Shown here in pieces: positions 25,536-37,534 of a stretch of DNA of 64,000 nucleotides. The DNA is taken from positions 14,488,619 to 14,552,618 of the forward strand of contig OZ023182.1 in the NCBI GenBank assembly GCA_963995505.1, written 5' to 3'. Every line of letters starts with the position of its first letter. The first letter of the stretch is position 1. This stretch comes from Hypericum androsaemum. Taxonomy: Eukaryota > Streptophyta > Magnoliopsida > Malpighiales > Hypericaceae. The translations under genes were made by a program, and so were the position numbers. Under the pieces are notes generated by a model. The model searched no databases and was not told the DNA's origin. It worked only from the letters and a program-made list of their open reading frames with translations.

Positions 25536-26189
25536 GGCTATGATATGTAAGCAGGCCTCTTTGGCGCCCCGGCTCGGGTCTTCTTGGCAATCCGGCATAG
25601 TGCCCCTCAGCGCCCTGGCTTGGCTCCATTTTCGGTGCCCAAGGTGTGGATGCCGTGTTCTAACGCTATTTTGGCATCTCTCCGTTTCAAATATGAAGAA
25701 GTAGTAAACAAAACCGTTGTAGATCTACATCTTCGATTTCCACAGCAACTTGAATCATCTCAATAAGATGTGTGAGGAAAAAGATGTGGTCGATATACCA
25801 AAATGCGAGATCCTCGTCGAGAAAACCAACACCGAAACTTGAAGTCTCGTTTCGACCATCTTCCAAGCAGAGTTGGGCCATCCCTTAGAAAGATTAATTT
25901 GAGATATGTGTCTCAGCTATCCATAGCCATAAAACTCACCTCCTTCTGAGGCCTACAACCATAGCTACAGTCAATTTACCAAAGAAAGGGCGAGATTGCT
26001 CTGGTGTCCAACATGTGGTTGTAAAAATGCTAAAGCTATTTTCCTTGACTTCATGCTACGTACCGACTCTATAAGCTTCAACTTCGCAATCCTCATCACC
26101 ATAGACATGGACCTCGTATCAAGCTCACTTCCATGAGCACCAAATATTTGACATCCAAAAATACCCCTGCACATTAACATTTCGGTACG

Positions 26190-28650
26190 ATCAGGCGAGA
26201 AGCGTTGACGTGGTCCTTGTTAAATCTCCTTGCCTTGATGACCTAATGGTATCAAAGGGTCTCTCACCACTGCCCCAACGGTAGTAAGTTGTTTGAAGTA
26301 AGGTGACTATTCCTACTCTTAGGTCTAGGCCGTCGTCTTGAAAAACATACCTGGCCAACCTGTATGGTGACAAGGTACAAACCTCCAACCGCCTTATCAC
26401 CTTACACATTTCCCTACTCTTTCTAAGTAAGTGGAACACTTTCCCCCGAAGTGCGGCACTGACCGATTGTCGGGCATAAATGACCCCTAGCTCGACTGTA
26501 CTCGCATACCTGTCAAACTCCGAATGGCAATTGTAGAATGTTTTGGCATCAATAAAGAAGGATATCATCTCTCGGCTGAAACTTTTGATGCTCACTTCAG
26601 CCGCCAGTACCCCAAATGGGCGAGCTCATTTCCCATCGAGGTTGGTTAAGACCATATTGGTCGAGCCGACCTCCTCCTTCTCCTAGTTAAGCTTCTTGAG
26701 GAATGACTGAAGAAATATGTTCACCATTGCCTCATTGTCCACAAGGATCCTACCAACAAGCTTTTCCAAGATCAGAGACGTGATGTAAACATGCTTTTAG
26801 TATTCACTGCTCTTTCGGGTAGGCCTTACGATGGTGATATTGTCACAGAAATCTTCCACTATGGGTATGGCTAAGGACTTCTTCCCTACTCAAGGGTCAG
26901 AAAGGTCCTCTTCAATCATGCCACCTTTGCATTGGCTTGGTTGACTCAGTTTTGTCCCAAGGCTAGCCAGTACCATATTGATTGCCAACTTGTTTGGGAA
27001 GCCCCAAACTTGATGTATCCCATGTCAAGGTCGACCGGGACCTCATTGCTCTTATGGTTAGCCTTGTCCTTCTGATGGTTAGCTTCTTTCGGGTGGATCT
27101 CATTTGTCACCTTAGCTACCCATTTATGGATCAACTTCTCGCATAGGTCATCGAGCACCTTTGGTCGAACTCTTTAATGTGCCAGAGATCCTTTTTCTTT
27201 TTCTCCTTAAAGGCTTCAACCACCTTGGCTCGGCCTTGAGTTGGGGCTGATTTATGTTTCAGCTGGACCATTTGCTCTGCGAGTTACCTTTCTAGGTCTT
27301 TGATGGTTTGCCTTCATTTATTGACCTTCATCTCAAGGCAACGTCTCTGGGTCTTAGTCAGGATGTCTCGCGTTGGTGGATCAAGGATGACCCTCTTGTC
27401 TCCAAGCAAGGTTGAAAGCACATCAACATGGGTCAGACCTGTTTTGAAGGTCTACCTTGATACGAGGATGATTGATCCTCCACGTTTCATCAGCTCCCCT
27501 TAGACGGTAGAATTTCTTAGTTCTTGGGATGCCGCTATTAGGTGGCTATCCTTACTCCCCAAGTCTCACCCCCCCGGGTCTTGAGGTCGACCTTCCCTTG
27601 GTTAGGGCCATCAGCTCTCCTTGGACAAAAGGACTTCTGTGCTTTTGGGACACCGTTATTGGACGGTCTTCCTTTCCCCCCGAGTCTTAGTATCGACATT
27701 CCCGTGCTTTTTTATTTCTCCCTTTTGGCTTCGTTGGAGGCCAACCATAGCAACAAAAGTACTAACATGATGGTCAATTAACGGTTGTACCCTGGGTCAT
27801 TGATGTGAAGCCAAACCTTCAAAAAGAGAGAGTTAAGGATTTCCTTCCGTCCTCGACTGCTGAGTGGAACCAAATATCATCCGATAATGGACGTCATCTT
27901 CATCAAGTTCTCTTTGTCTCAACATCACAAACTAAGAAACCGGTTGAGCAGTAGGAAAGCTAGGGTATGGCTCCTCTTGCTCTAACATCACATACAGAGG
28001 AAATGGAGTTAAAACATGAGCAATGTCATGAAGTATTAAGTCATTGTCTGTTGTCACCGTCTCATCTTTCCCATAGGAACCTTGTTGGGTCACTCCACTT
28101 TTAGTAGACTCTTGCAACTACAGGTAATTGGCAGCCCCAATCGAATGGTGGTAGGTTAAATAAACTTGTGAACTTAGGAATCAGGGCATCCATAAGTTAA
28201 GGACCCTTCTTCAAGTTGTTTTGGCATAGGTGTGACTGAGAATGGTAACCCCAGACTGAGACTCAATCCATCACCTTAAGTGGTGATTGGCTTAATCTGC
28301 GTGTCATCGACGCAATTCAAGAAGTCTTGGAAAAAGGCCCTCCTCTCGGCCGCCTGTTATTCGAGTTGGTCTCATAAGGATCTGAACATTGCAACATTGC
28401 TTCAAAAGGATTGGTCAGCTCCATAGAGGGGGTTATGACAAACATGTCCTTTCCATGACCGGTTAAATCGGAAAAACATGAAGCTTTTTAGGCTAAATCA
28501 GAAAAGCCTAGCGGCAGCTAGGTCATCTACACCTGGGTGTTCTGTAACTCGTCCCTAGCAAGCGTTAGGTCTCTATCGACTTCTAGATCCTTCAAAAAAA
28601 TTCGTCTGGCATGCACCTGGTGTGTTCGCACGTGCCAGTATCATTGCGTA
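26190..28650 (-). pseudogene. degenerate Ty3/gypsy gag-protease
   Basis: Minus-strand fragments at about 26790-26560 read LILEKLVGRILVDNEAMVNI, then LKKLN, TNMVLTNLDGK and FFIDAKTFYN. This follows the order of the plant gypsy aspartic-protease region (VDxGA.VN...LKKLG...NFxGK...F.V.DAK..YN). The catalytic triplet is altered: VDNEA instead of VDSGA. Upstream gag pieces (27158-26946, EIHPKEANHQKDKANHK; about 28420-28200) are heavily broken. Reverse transcriptase is not visible. Clade not assigned. Confidence 0.5.
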
Positions 28651-29404
28651 GTCTTTCCTCGATCATCCAACGCCTCTTGCGAGTACCTTCAAGCTCCATT
28701 ACCAAACAAATATTCGTCACACCATACTCTGAAAACAACTTTCCAAAAATACTCCTATGTACTTTCAAATATTACAAATTTATCATTTAACATCTCTCAT
28801 CATTTTGGTGTTACTGTGCTTCAACAAGATCCAATCCAGCTCCTCCTAAATCAAACTCGACCTTAGATGGCTATTTAGATTAGATAATTTTATCAAAATA
28901 AAGATAAAAGTTTTGAAACCCGAAACTTTAGAAGGGGTTTTGTCAGAAAAAAAATCTTCTAATGAGTAGCGAACTGAAATCCTTTCTAAAGAAAGAGGCG
29001 AGAGAATGAACAAAACAAAATAGAAGTTATGATCTGAAAACACCCATTTGACTTTTCTTCTTCAAGTAAACATTGAATTGTAAATTCAATAAACCAATCT
29101 CCCCTGCCTTCTCCATTTTCCTTTCCCTAAACCTCATTACACCTATCCAACCATCTTTCCCCGGAATCCCTTCCACTTCCTCCCTTTACTTGTGTTTGAT
29201 CCTAACCTCAGTAAACCTCAAACCAAAGAGTTCCCAATTAATTACCAAACAAATCACCATCGGTCGAAATGGGAAACTCGTGTGGAAAATCTCCTTTCAC
29301 CACCAAAAGCCCAAGCCTGCGCCTCCACCCAAGAAGTGCCTCTCCCAATCTCCGGGTCAGCGGGTCGCTCATGTCCGACCCGGTGGTGGTTCCCTCATGT
29401 CAAA
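28651..29404. other. no gene assigned; weak open frame
   Basis: Mostly AT-rich sequence with stops. A plus-strand frame at 29269-29463 begins MGNSCGKSPFTTKSP and has a myristoylation-like start, but it runs straight into the TRIM element. No splice site or domain supports it as a gene. Confidence 0.4.
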
Positions 29405-29718
29405 CTTTGAATGAGTTACAACCTTCATATCTAACAAAAAAATTTAAGACAATAACTAGGTAAATTTTTCACATTTATAAATTTTGTAGGATTCTCAACA
29501 CGCTTCCTCAAATAAGATTCATTAGATCGAAGATTATACGAACTTTAACTTTGCAAACATGCGATAAATGAGGATCGTGATAGCACAACAATGGCCACGA
29601 GATCAACCTGCTCTAATACCATGTTAGAATATCCATATCTAACTCATAATCTTAAGTCAATAGGTAGAATTTTCTGCACTTATAAATAAACTCATCACTC
29701 TTGCACTAAGCAATGTTT
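29405..29718 (-). mobile_element. TRIM (miniature LTR retrotransposon)
   Basis: Two short direct repeats (left about 29405-29500, right 29622 to about 29718) share CATATCTAAC, TTTAAGACAAT/CTTAAGTCAAT and CATTTATAAA/CACTTATAAA. The internal part is only 121 bp. On the minus strand the right repeat is followed directly by TGGTATTAGAGCAGG, a PBS for initiator tRNA-Met, and the left repeat is preceded by TTGAGGAAGCG, a polypurine tract. It has no coding capacity. This is the exact architecture of a TRIM on the minus strand. Confidence 0.75.
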
Positions 29719-31723
29719 GATTGTAATCACGGTCGCCTATTCACCCACGTCTGCCTTGACCTCCACTTCACTCCTCCCGCGCGACGCCCGGGCCAGACCC
29801 AATAAAAAAATACAGAAGGGTGTAATTATCATGATTAATCTCTTAGGGTTTGTTGGAAAAACGCCTAAGACCAATTTTGATATTTCAACACCCACACAAA
29901 AAAAGGGACAAGAAATCCAACAGACGTGTTATCCACCATCAGCTTCCAGATTCTCACGGCAACATGTGAAGCTAGTTGATTGGTCCAACGGGCCGTTTCA
30001 GAGTTTAGGAGGGTTAATGGGCTATGGCCCGATCGAGCTTTTTAGCCCAATGTCCCTGGCTCTTGGCTATGAATAATCAATTTATCGATAAAAAATGTTA
30101 CTTCCATAACCTATCTTTTTATCTAAATGAGTTCAATAACCTATAGCAAGGTTGCGGAAAAAAAATCAATATATACCGTCAAATTAGTTATGATGTTCCA
30201 ATACACATGAAATAAACAATATAGGACCCCGTGGTTTATTGTGCTAAAATAATAACTTTTTGAAAGTATGAAAACATTTTTTTTTAACACGATCAGACCA
30301 ATAATTCAACTGGTCTAACTGTTGGACACATTATCTGAAAAGATAGGTGGTAAAGATACCTACCTAACAAACTGGATGAACTCTAATCTGACCGGATGGT
30401 TGGCCCGGGATTTTGACCCGGAAAAATCGAATTTGTTAGGTTTAAAAAAAATGAAACAAAAAACGGAGGATTGGGAGGCGGGTTGCTGATTTCTTCACCG
30501 ATTTCGCCCAATTCTCATGTCAATTTTCCCAAACCTAAAATCAGAAACAAAAAAAGGGGATTGGGAGGCGAGTCACTGATTTCGTCACCGCCCTCGGGCC
30601 ACCCTCCACTCTTCGCCGCGGTGGTTCGTTGTGGTCGTTAGTCGTGGTGGTAACATGTAACCCTGCTCTCGTCGCGGTGATAACTGTTCCACCCAATTCA
30701 ACCAAAAAGACCAAATTTGACCGCTTCGTCGACCTTTCACCATGGCGTAGTCTCCAAGCTCCATGCCTTAACACCCTCATGCATCTTCAAGCTTCGTCCT
30801 CCATTGAGATCCTGATTTAGGAACTCGTACAAGATGTGAGCTTGCTTTCTTACTTGCGTTTAAGCTTTGGGACAGGGATTGGAAATTTGGGATGGGATTA
30901 ATTTTTTTAGAATACTACCGACCTTTTGTTTTCTCTTTAGTTTAGCTTTTGGGAATGACTAATGAGGTTGTGTCTGTAGTGTTTTCGTGGGCTTTTTTCC
31001 TTTCGTGGGCTGGTTTCATTATGGGCTCATTTTGTATGGATTTTTATTTTGCTGGAGAATGAACTATTTGCTATATTAGAAATATAATAAATATTAAAAG
31101 AATATTTGATCAGTCTAGCAGTTTGACCGGTCGGATAGGTCAATTCAGAGGACGGGATAAGTTTTAGGTTGGTCTCCGGGCCGTTTTTGAAAACTATTAT
31201 GAAAAAACAAAGGGTGTGTTTGCTAAAATAGATAGAAAGAGTATATAACATAATTTTAAAAATGCGGTTCGACTGATGGTCATACTAGTCGGACCATAAA
31301 TCATTCAATGAGTGGGCTGTTTTTAGGGGTAAAAATAGGATGCGGTCGAACCGTCCTAATTTCGATCCGACGGGGCAGTTTTTAAGCTCAAGTTGACCGT
31401 AGGACAACAGTTCGACCGGTACTAATAACACTAAAACTTCCCAATTTGACCTAACCCTATATTTTTTCCCCAAAGTAACAAAATCACTGCTGCCTCCAAC
31501 CCCAAATTATCGACCCTTCACCTCCCATCCCTCAGATAGTCCGAGATCGTCTTCATCTTCATATTCACAGATAAAACGATGACTTCCTTACAAGGGTATT
31601 TCAATGTCGAAGAATCTTTATACATTCAATTCAAGAGGTCAACCCCTGGATACATGCAACAATTTTACCACTTCAACTCTCAAGAAGAGTTTAAAAGAGA
31701 AAAAACAAAAAAGCAAGAGAAAT
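29719..31723. other. intergenic with short local repeats
   Basis: No gene recognised. Two copies of a GGATTGGGAGGCGGGT/AGTC-type segment followed by TGATTTC.TCACCG occur at about 30468 and 30558. A purine/pyrimidine-balanced CCGGT-containing repeat appears near 31120 and 31410. Short open frames here are not supported by any domain. Confidence 0.45.
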
Positions 31724-32239
31724 ATAAGTGTTGGGGGTCAAATATTTTGCGTTCATAGAAGCGAGGTTTGACACGAGATCCACGTCTTTGGAGACGAGCT
31801 TTTGCTTGAGGTCCATGTCATGAAGTCGGTGCCTAGCACGAAGTCAGGGAAGAGAGCCTTGGCGTTTTCACAAGCACATAGTGGGTACTAAGGCAGCCAC
31901 GTCCATCCTTGGAAAATTGGCCATAACACTCTACCCAGACCTCAAAATAGAGTGATTCTTATTGCCATGAAAATTCAAGAAGTGGATTTCTAACTTATAA
32001 TTAAGAGTCTTGCCTAAATATGCATGGAAGAGGGTCAAAACGAGGCTTCAAATTTCGGTGCTGGTTGCCTCGTCAAGGACCATCGCATTTTGGTAGAAAA
32101 ACAACAGATTTTTCCTCAGATCTTCGAATGGGATGCTTCAAGTTTCTATGGACAGCTAAGACGTGTATCTACAACTTTTTAGTTTGTGACATTTTCTGAA
32201 TCGGAGGGGAAGAAGGTACAAAATATAGGTAAATATGAG

Positions 32240-32680
32240 AACACCCGTTCTTGGAGAATGTTGGGCTTAGAGAACGCCCCGGAGTTTGAGAACGGCTGTC
32301 TAGGCTTGGCGAATGCCCGTTCGGGCTCAAGAATGCCCGTCCATGCTTGAGAATGCCCGTTTAGGTTGGCCAATGCCTATTCGGGTTGGCAAACGCCCGT
32401 CCGGGCTTAAGAACGCCCATCTAGGTTGGCGAACGCCCCTCCAAGCTTGAGAACGCCCCTCCGGGCCTGAGAATGCCCGCATTTGGGCTAGCAAATGCCC
32501 ACACTCGGGCCTGAGAACGCTCGTCTGTGTTGGGCTGGGCGAATGCCCATATTGGGTTAAGAACGCCCACCCATGTGGGCTGGGCTAGCGAACACCCGCA
32601 TGGCATTGGGCCTCGTGACCGCCCGCATTGGAGAACGCCAGATTGGAGGACGTTGGGCTTGAGAACACCGGGCCGAGTTC
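32240..32680. repeat. GC-rich degenerate minisatellite inside the solo LTR
   Basis: About 20 imperfect units of roughly 18-24 bp, built on GAGAACGCCCGTCCGGGCTT with variants GAATGCCCG and GCGAACGCCC. It is far richer in G and C than its surroundings. It sits in the U3 part of the solo LTR upstream of the TATA box, which is where some plant LTRs carry tandem enhancer-like repeats. Confidence 0.8.
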
Positions 32681-33034
32681 ATGATTTTGGGTCATTCGTT
32701 TGGCGGAGACGTTCAAAAAGAATGTTCGAGAAGGTTGGCGGTGGTCAAGGTTTTCCTATATTGGGACTGGATCTCCAAGATTTGGTCGGCGTCTGGAATA
32801 TTATATCTAGGCCGAGCTTGCTTGGAACGCACGGTCTATCGTGCTTGTTTGGGTAGCGGATCTCTTCGTTTTGGAAATTCGGGTTATGTTTTTCAATACT
32901 GAGCCGGAAAGATCTTTTTACATTAGGGACGAATTACTTGAAGTGCACTTCTCGGGTTTGCGACTTGGAGCCGAATGTCTTGAAGGCGGCTTGGAATTTC
33001 CTATTCTTTAGGCAAGGGGCTAAGTCAAGGCGTT

Positions 33035-33044
33035 CTATATAAGG
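33035..33044 (+). promoter_or_regulatory. TATA box of the solo LTR
   Basis: CTATATAAGG in the 3' part of the LTR. The downstream GACTAGGGCAAGGAAG and pyrimidine-rich leader resemble a transcription start region. Confidence 0.55.
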
Positions 33045-33429
33045 GGGACTAGGGCAAGGAAGACGACATCACCAACATAACAAACAACTACAATTATCTT
33101 CCTCCTCTCTATCTTTCTCCTAGCTTAGACTTAGTTCGTAGATCTTTTCTCCCTCAGCTAGGCCGACCTTGTGATGGTCACTCCGGACCATCTCGGGTTT
33201 TCTTAGTATTCTTGTACCCCTTTTACCAGCAACAATAAGATGAGGGGAAAGAAGAAATATACGATTAGGGGCCAAAAGTTGGACTTCTTCTTCTAGAGGT
33301 AGGTGACGATGACCCAAAACTTAAGCCTCTCAACATATTTTTTTCTCTTTTCTTTCCCAAATTTTTATCTACAAACTGAAAATATTTGCTTCACTTGCTC
33401 GTTTTTTCCCTTCTTTACTTTATTGTTCA

Positions 33430-33850
33430 CTAGTAAAGACGCACGCACAATGCGATTACCGTTCTGTTTTGAAACCTACAAAACATATCATTTATTATTT
33501 TTCTTTTTTAAGTTGTACAATGAATAAGATGCTCTCTTACATATTTAATTACACTATTTTTTTATTTACTTAAGACGCCACAAGAATTTCTTTGTAGATG
33601 ATCTTTTTTTGTAAACGTTCCAGCTTTATCAATAATATCACCTCTCTTGACTAACACCTTAGTGTTCTTGCTTAAAACACCTCTTGAAAGAGCAACGCAC
33701 AACTGCTTATAACTGAAGACATTCTCATGCAGATAAATACTGGTGTTTTTAATTGTTTGTCATTGTGCTTTGTTGATCGTGAATGCAAAATACATAAAGA
33801 CCGAAAACTGCTTGCGTATCATCCATCACCGTCTCCATTTGCAAGACCCA
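33430..33850 (-). mobile_element. Helitron 3' end with Pif1-like helicase fragment
   Basis: Minus-strand translation from about 33795 gives MYFAFTINKAQ, a stop, QTIKNTSIYLHENVFSYKQL and CVALSRGVLSKNTKVLVKRG. This matches the end of Helitron helicases (INKSQGQ.I...V.LP..VFSHGQLYVALSR); the conserved Gly codon after SQ is replaced by TGA. Downstream on the same strand, CGCATTGTGCG forms a small palindrome, and GTCTTTACTAG|T gives the CTAG end with T following, the usual Helitron 3' terminus, at 33430. The 5' end and the Rep domain were not found. Confidence 0.7.
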
Positions 33851-34442
33851 CGTCTACTACCATGCCAACCATGTCCTCATCATCTGTCAACCCCTAAATT
33901 AAAGTATGATTTAGTATTACAGTCACGGTTCTCGTTAAAATTTACTGTAGAAAAATTTCATGGAAAAAATTCGTAACAGAAAAAAAAAGAGTACACGACA
34001 CGACATGTTAACTAGTCAATAAATCCTAAATAGCCTAGCGAGACCAATTCCAAAGGAACAAGACTCGTGACAAGCACAACACTCCGATCTAACGTTAATA
34101 GATCAAAATTTCACAAAATAAAAAAATTCAGTAAGTAGATCCAAATATAAATCTCTTACACAAATGGATCTCAAACTACATCACCATTAACTTAGATATA
34201 GTTCAATCCGTATGTGCGCTGTCGTCGGCCAACGAGCGTTTGACTCTTGCAAAGTTTATCATAGAGTCGCTCTTACCACTTAGTCACACGCGTTAAAATT
34301 TTGTTCAAATAATTGGCAGATTATGTTATGATCCATGGTTAATTACATATCTTTCCCCGTAGTTCCCAACAATTTCAATTATTATCATTGGGTTTCACGA
34401 TATATTTTTTATATATTCAACCTATGTGCATATATAACGAGC
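33851..34442. other. intergenic, nothing recognised
   Basis: AT-rich spacer between the Helitron fragment and the truncated copia element. Parts may belong to the interior of the Helitron or the lost 3' end of the copia, but no motif allows a call. Confidence 0.4.
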
Positions 34443-37308
34443 TTAAATGCATACAACTTCTTGTGACTCGACCCGTTCCCTGACGAAGTAGCAGTCCATT
34501 TTGACGTGCTTAGTACGTTCATGATAGACGAGATTCTGAGTGATGTTGAGAGCAGCCTGGTTATTACAATATAACGTCGTGGGTCTAGAGGGAGGAATGC
34601 CAAAATCGGACACCAACCAATGTAGCCAGAGAACCTCACTCACGGTGATCGCCATTGCCCTGTATTCAGCTTTTGTCGAGGAGCGCGAAACCACAGTCTG
34701 CTTTTTGCTTTGCCAATAGACAGGTGAGTCACCTAGTGTAATAAAGTAAACTGTCCGAGACCGCCTCGTCATGGGACATCCAGCCCAATCGGCATCACAA
34801 TATGCAACAAGATTAAAATCAGGTGACTTATTTAGCAAAATGCCCTGGCCAGGTGTGTACTTGAGGTAGCGAAGTACTCTATCAGCAGCATCCATGTGAG
34901 TTTTGCTTGGACAATCGACAAATTGGCTGAGCACATTAACAATATACACAATATCTGGCCAGGTAAAAGTGAGATACATCAGGCGGCCAATGTCGTAGCT
35001 AGTGTGCCGTACCAAGTCCTATATGCTTGTTTGAAATCATACAGGGACTTTCGTAAATGACAAACACGCTTGTCACCAGGCCGAGCAAAGCCCCGGGGAA
35101 TCGTCATGAACACTTCTTCGGTGAGAGTACCATGCAGAAAAGCATTATCCACGTCGAGCTGCTCAATGGACCAGCTGTTCTTGACTGCAATAGAGAGTAA
35201 ACAACGAACAGAAACCAGCTTTGCAACTAGAGCAAAAGTGTCATGATAGTCGATACCCTCAACTTGTTTAAAAACACGAGCCACTAAGCGAGCTTTATAT
35301 CACTTCATTCTCATAATAATTCAGCAGCTCAGTTGACCGAAATTCCATACTGTCAGACCTCACCCCTTAACCTTCTTTCCAAATTGTCGCTCGACCATAT
35401 AGAAATAGGCAAGTAAATAATGCGTGACATCCGACTTGTGCTTCATTAAATATGTCCAAATCTCTCTGCTAAAATTGTCAACAATAGTTAAAAGATAATG
35501 GGCACCACAAGAGGCTGAAGTTTTGTAGGGTCCCTAAACATCACAATGAATCAACTCGAAACAATCCTTTGTCTTAATATAACTATTTAAAAATGACATC
35601 CGTGTTTGTTTGGCATGAATACAAGGATCACACTGATAAGGTCCAATTGGAAATTTAACATTAGATAAAGAGGGTATATTCTGAAGCTTCTCACTGGAGG
35701 CATGCCCTAGTCGCCGATGTCAGGTGTCCTCATCCGCTGTCCGAATCATTGAGCAGGCCACCCCTCCTCGCAAGTCCTCAAAATAGTACAGGCCATCCCG
35801 CTGCTTACCCAGTTCAATCAGTGTCCTCGTAACTGAGTCATGTATAACACACATATCAGTTAGAAATATCAATTAGAAAAATGACTGTGCAGTGACAATC
35901 TTTAGACAGTCGACTTATAGACAATAAATTGCACTGAAATTTTGGGATATATAAAACCCGATCAAGCCTCAATCCATCACACAACTGTACCATCACAATT
36001 CCAAGAACTGGTACATCATCTCCGATGGGAATTGTCACTAGGGGATGTGACTCATGTTGAATTGATCCATGCATCCAATCAGAGTTACATGTAATATGAT
36101 CAGTTGCCCCAGAATCAAGGATCCAAGGGCGAGAGGAAAGCATCTTACTAGGCATGTTCGCACAATTCTCACTGGGTGATGCTGGTCCTGGGAGTTTAAG
36201 TCACTTTTGATACCAAGATGCTTCATCAAGCTACTCAATTGATCCTGCGAAAACCCTGGAATAGGTCTGTCATCAACACAAACCTGAGTAGCAGGGTGAG
36301 GTCCTTTCAATCCTGATTCGCGTCAGCCTCCATCAAGGAAAGTTCCATCACGCGGGTTTGCTTCGCGCCCTCCGCGTCTCCAACCATCGGGGTAGCCAAT
36401 CAGCTTGTAGTAGTTCTCCTTGACATGCCTCGTCTTCTGGCAGGGGGAGCACTTGGGTCAATTCCTGAGTTGCAGCTCATATCGATACATCAAGGCTGCG
36501 CAGGTGGAAAGCAGCAGTGTCAGGCACCATCTTCTGTGCTGATGAAATAATGCGACGTTGCTCCTCCTCTATGATAAGGTGGTAGGCCTGTCGCAGGTTT
36601 GGAATCGGCTGAGCGCTAAGATTTGGGATTTGACGGTGCTGAACGTATCGTCTATTCCTATAAGAAAATCATACAGCTGCTCTTCTTCCTGAATCTTGAG
36701 TATCTATTTTTGCATCTCGTGGTCGCAGTTGGAACACGAGGTCTTTTTGTAATAAGTTGAGATGCTCATCTGGTCATAACGAAGGACTGAGATTGCACGT
36801 CGAAGATCATATGCCTGAGGTGCGCTCCCTTGCCCAAATCGTTCAGCTATATCAGCCCTAATCTCCTGGGCCGTCTTGGCACAATGAACGTTGCTTCAGA
36901 TCTCCTTCATCATCAAATTCCTCAACCATCCCTTCACCATGTGGTCTCCATGGATCCAGTTTTTCAAGTCGCCAGAATTTGGTGCAGGTCTTGAAAGTGT
37001 GCCATCAACAAAACCAAACTTGTTCTTTGCAAACAAGAGGTCAGACATATATGTTAGCCACTCCTCAAAGTTTCTGTCGTTTAGCAACTCCGACATGAAA
37101 ACTTGGGCTGGGTGGTCAGAGGGATGGAGATAGTATGGTGATGATGCATCAACATTGGTCTTGAACGCGGAAGTAGTGACATCTCCATGATTCGAGCTTT
37201 GAACGCCCGAATTGTCAGAACTCGCGGAAGACATTTTTTTAGTAGGACTTGAATTTTGTGGCGGGTAGGCTAGTATTTGGGGTTTAAGCCAGGTTTGGCT
37301 CGATACCA
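34443..37308 (-). pseudogene. Ty1/copia gag-pol, truncated, internal deletions
   Basis: The gag N-terminus at about 37235-36900 reads SPYYLHPSDHPAQVFM, LLNDRNFEEWLTYMSDLLFA and NKFGFVDGTLSRP, the Copia-like gag domain. Protease at 36120 reads PWILDSGATDHITCNSDWM. The integrase core is present only as broken pieces (35800-35300). RT N-terminal half at 35284-34979 reads MARVFKQVEGIDYHDTFA and QLDVDNAFLHGTL. The RT then jumps directly to LMYLTFTWPDIVYIVNVLSQ, so the catalytic YVDD segment is deleted near 35000. RNase H at about 34770-34450 is well preserved (YCDADWAGCPMTRRSRT, SRSSTKAEYRAMA). The pol tail after RVESQEVVCI and the 3' LTR are missing. PBS TGGTATCGAGCC lies at 37297-37308. Confidence 0.85.
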
Positions 37309-37534
37309 TGAAAACGTGTATGCCACTACTTTTCATTGATGAATATCAAGTGTTTATATACACAACTGTGACTAGGCCTTGATAAGGCACGAATCAAACT
37401 AACTAGGAAAAAGATCAATTGCAAACTTGCACAATAAGGAATTCAATCTCGTTAGTTTAGGACACAGCTTGGTCCACACGGAATGTTGACACCTTCCTAA
37501 TCAAGTGAGGATGGAATATTTTACATCCATAACA
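37309..37534 (-). mobile_element. copia LTR (226 bp) shared by two element parts
   Basis: On the minus strand it starts TGTTATGGATG and ends GTTTTCA, directly followed by the PBS of the copia on the left. On its other side lie a polypurine tract (TTGAGGGAGT) and the end of a pol ORF of the same type. So this one LTR serves as the 5' LTR of the left copy and the 3' LTR of a right copy. Confidence 0.75.

Larger units (their letters stand above)
31729..33234 (+). mobile_element. solo LTR (1506 bp) with 5-bp target duplication
   Basis: The segment starts TGTTGGGGGTCA and ends ACCAGCAACA, so the termini form TGTTG...CAACA. It is flanked by a perfect 5-bp direct repeat ATAAG (31724-31728 and 33235-33239). 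A TATA box lies at 33035-33044 (CTATATAAGG), about 190 bp before the 3' end, which fits a U3/R boundary. No PBS or coding region adjoins either side, so the internal part was lost by LTR-LTR recombination. Orientation is taken from the TATA box. The element family (Ty3/gypsy likely by size) is inferred. Confidence 0.8.

Noticed and set aside
29269..29463. Plus-strand frame starting MGNSCGKSPF, like a myristoylated kinase N-terminus
   Set aside because: No further family motif, no splice donor, and it overlaps the TRIM LTR; the similarity is limited to the first five residues.
30541..30780. Arg-rich minus-strand ORF of 79 codons
   Set aside because: Arises from GC-rich local repeats; no homology or splice support, and the opposite strand is equally open.
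32240..32680. Tandem array considered as a CRISPR-like repeat
   Set aside because: Units are degenerate and contiguous without unique spacers, and the window is a plant genome.
32527..32856. 109-codon plus-strand ORF rich in Gly, Trp and Pro
   Set aside because: It is translation of the minisatellite inside the solo LTR; open frames follow from the repeat unit.
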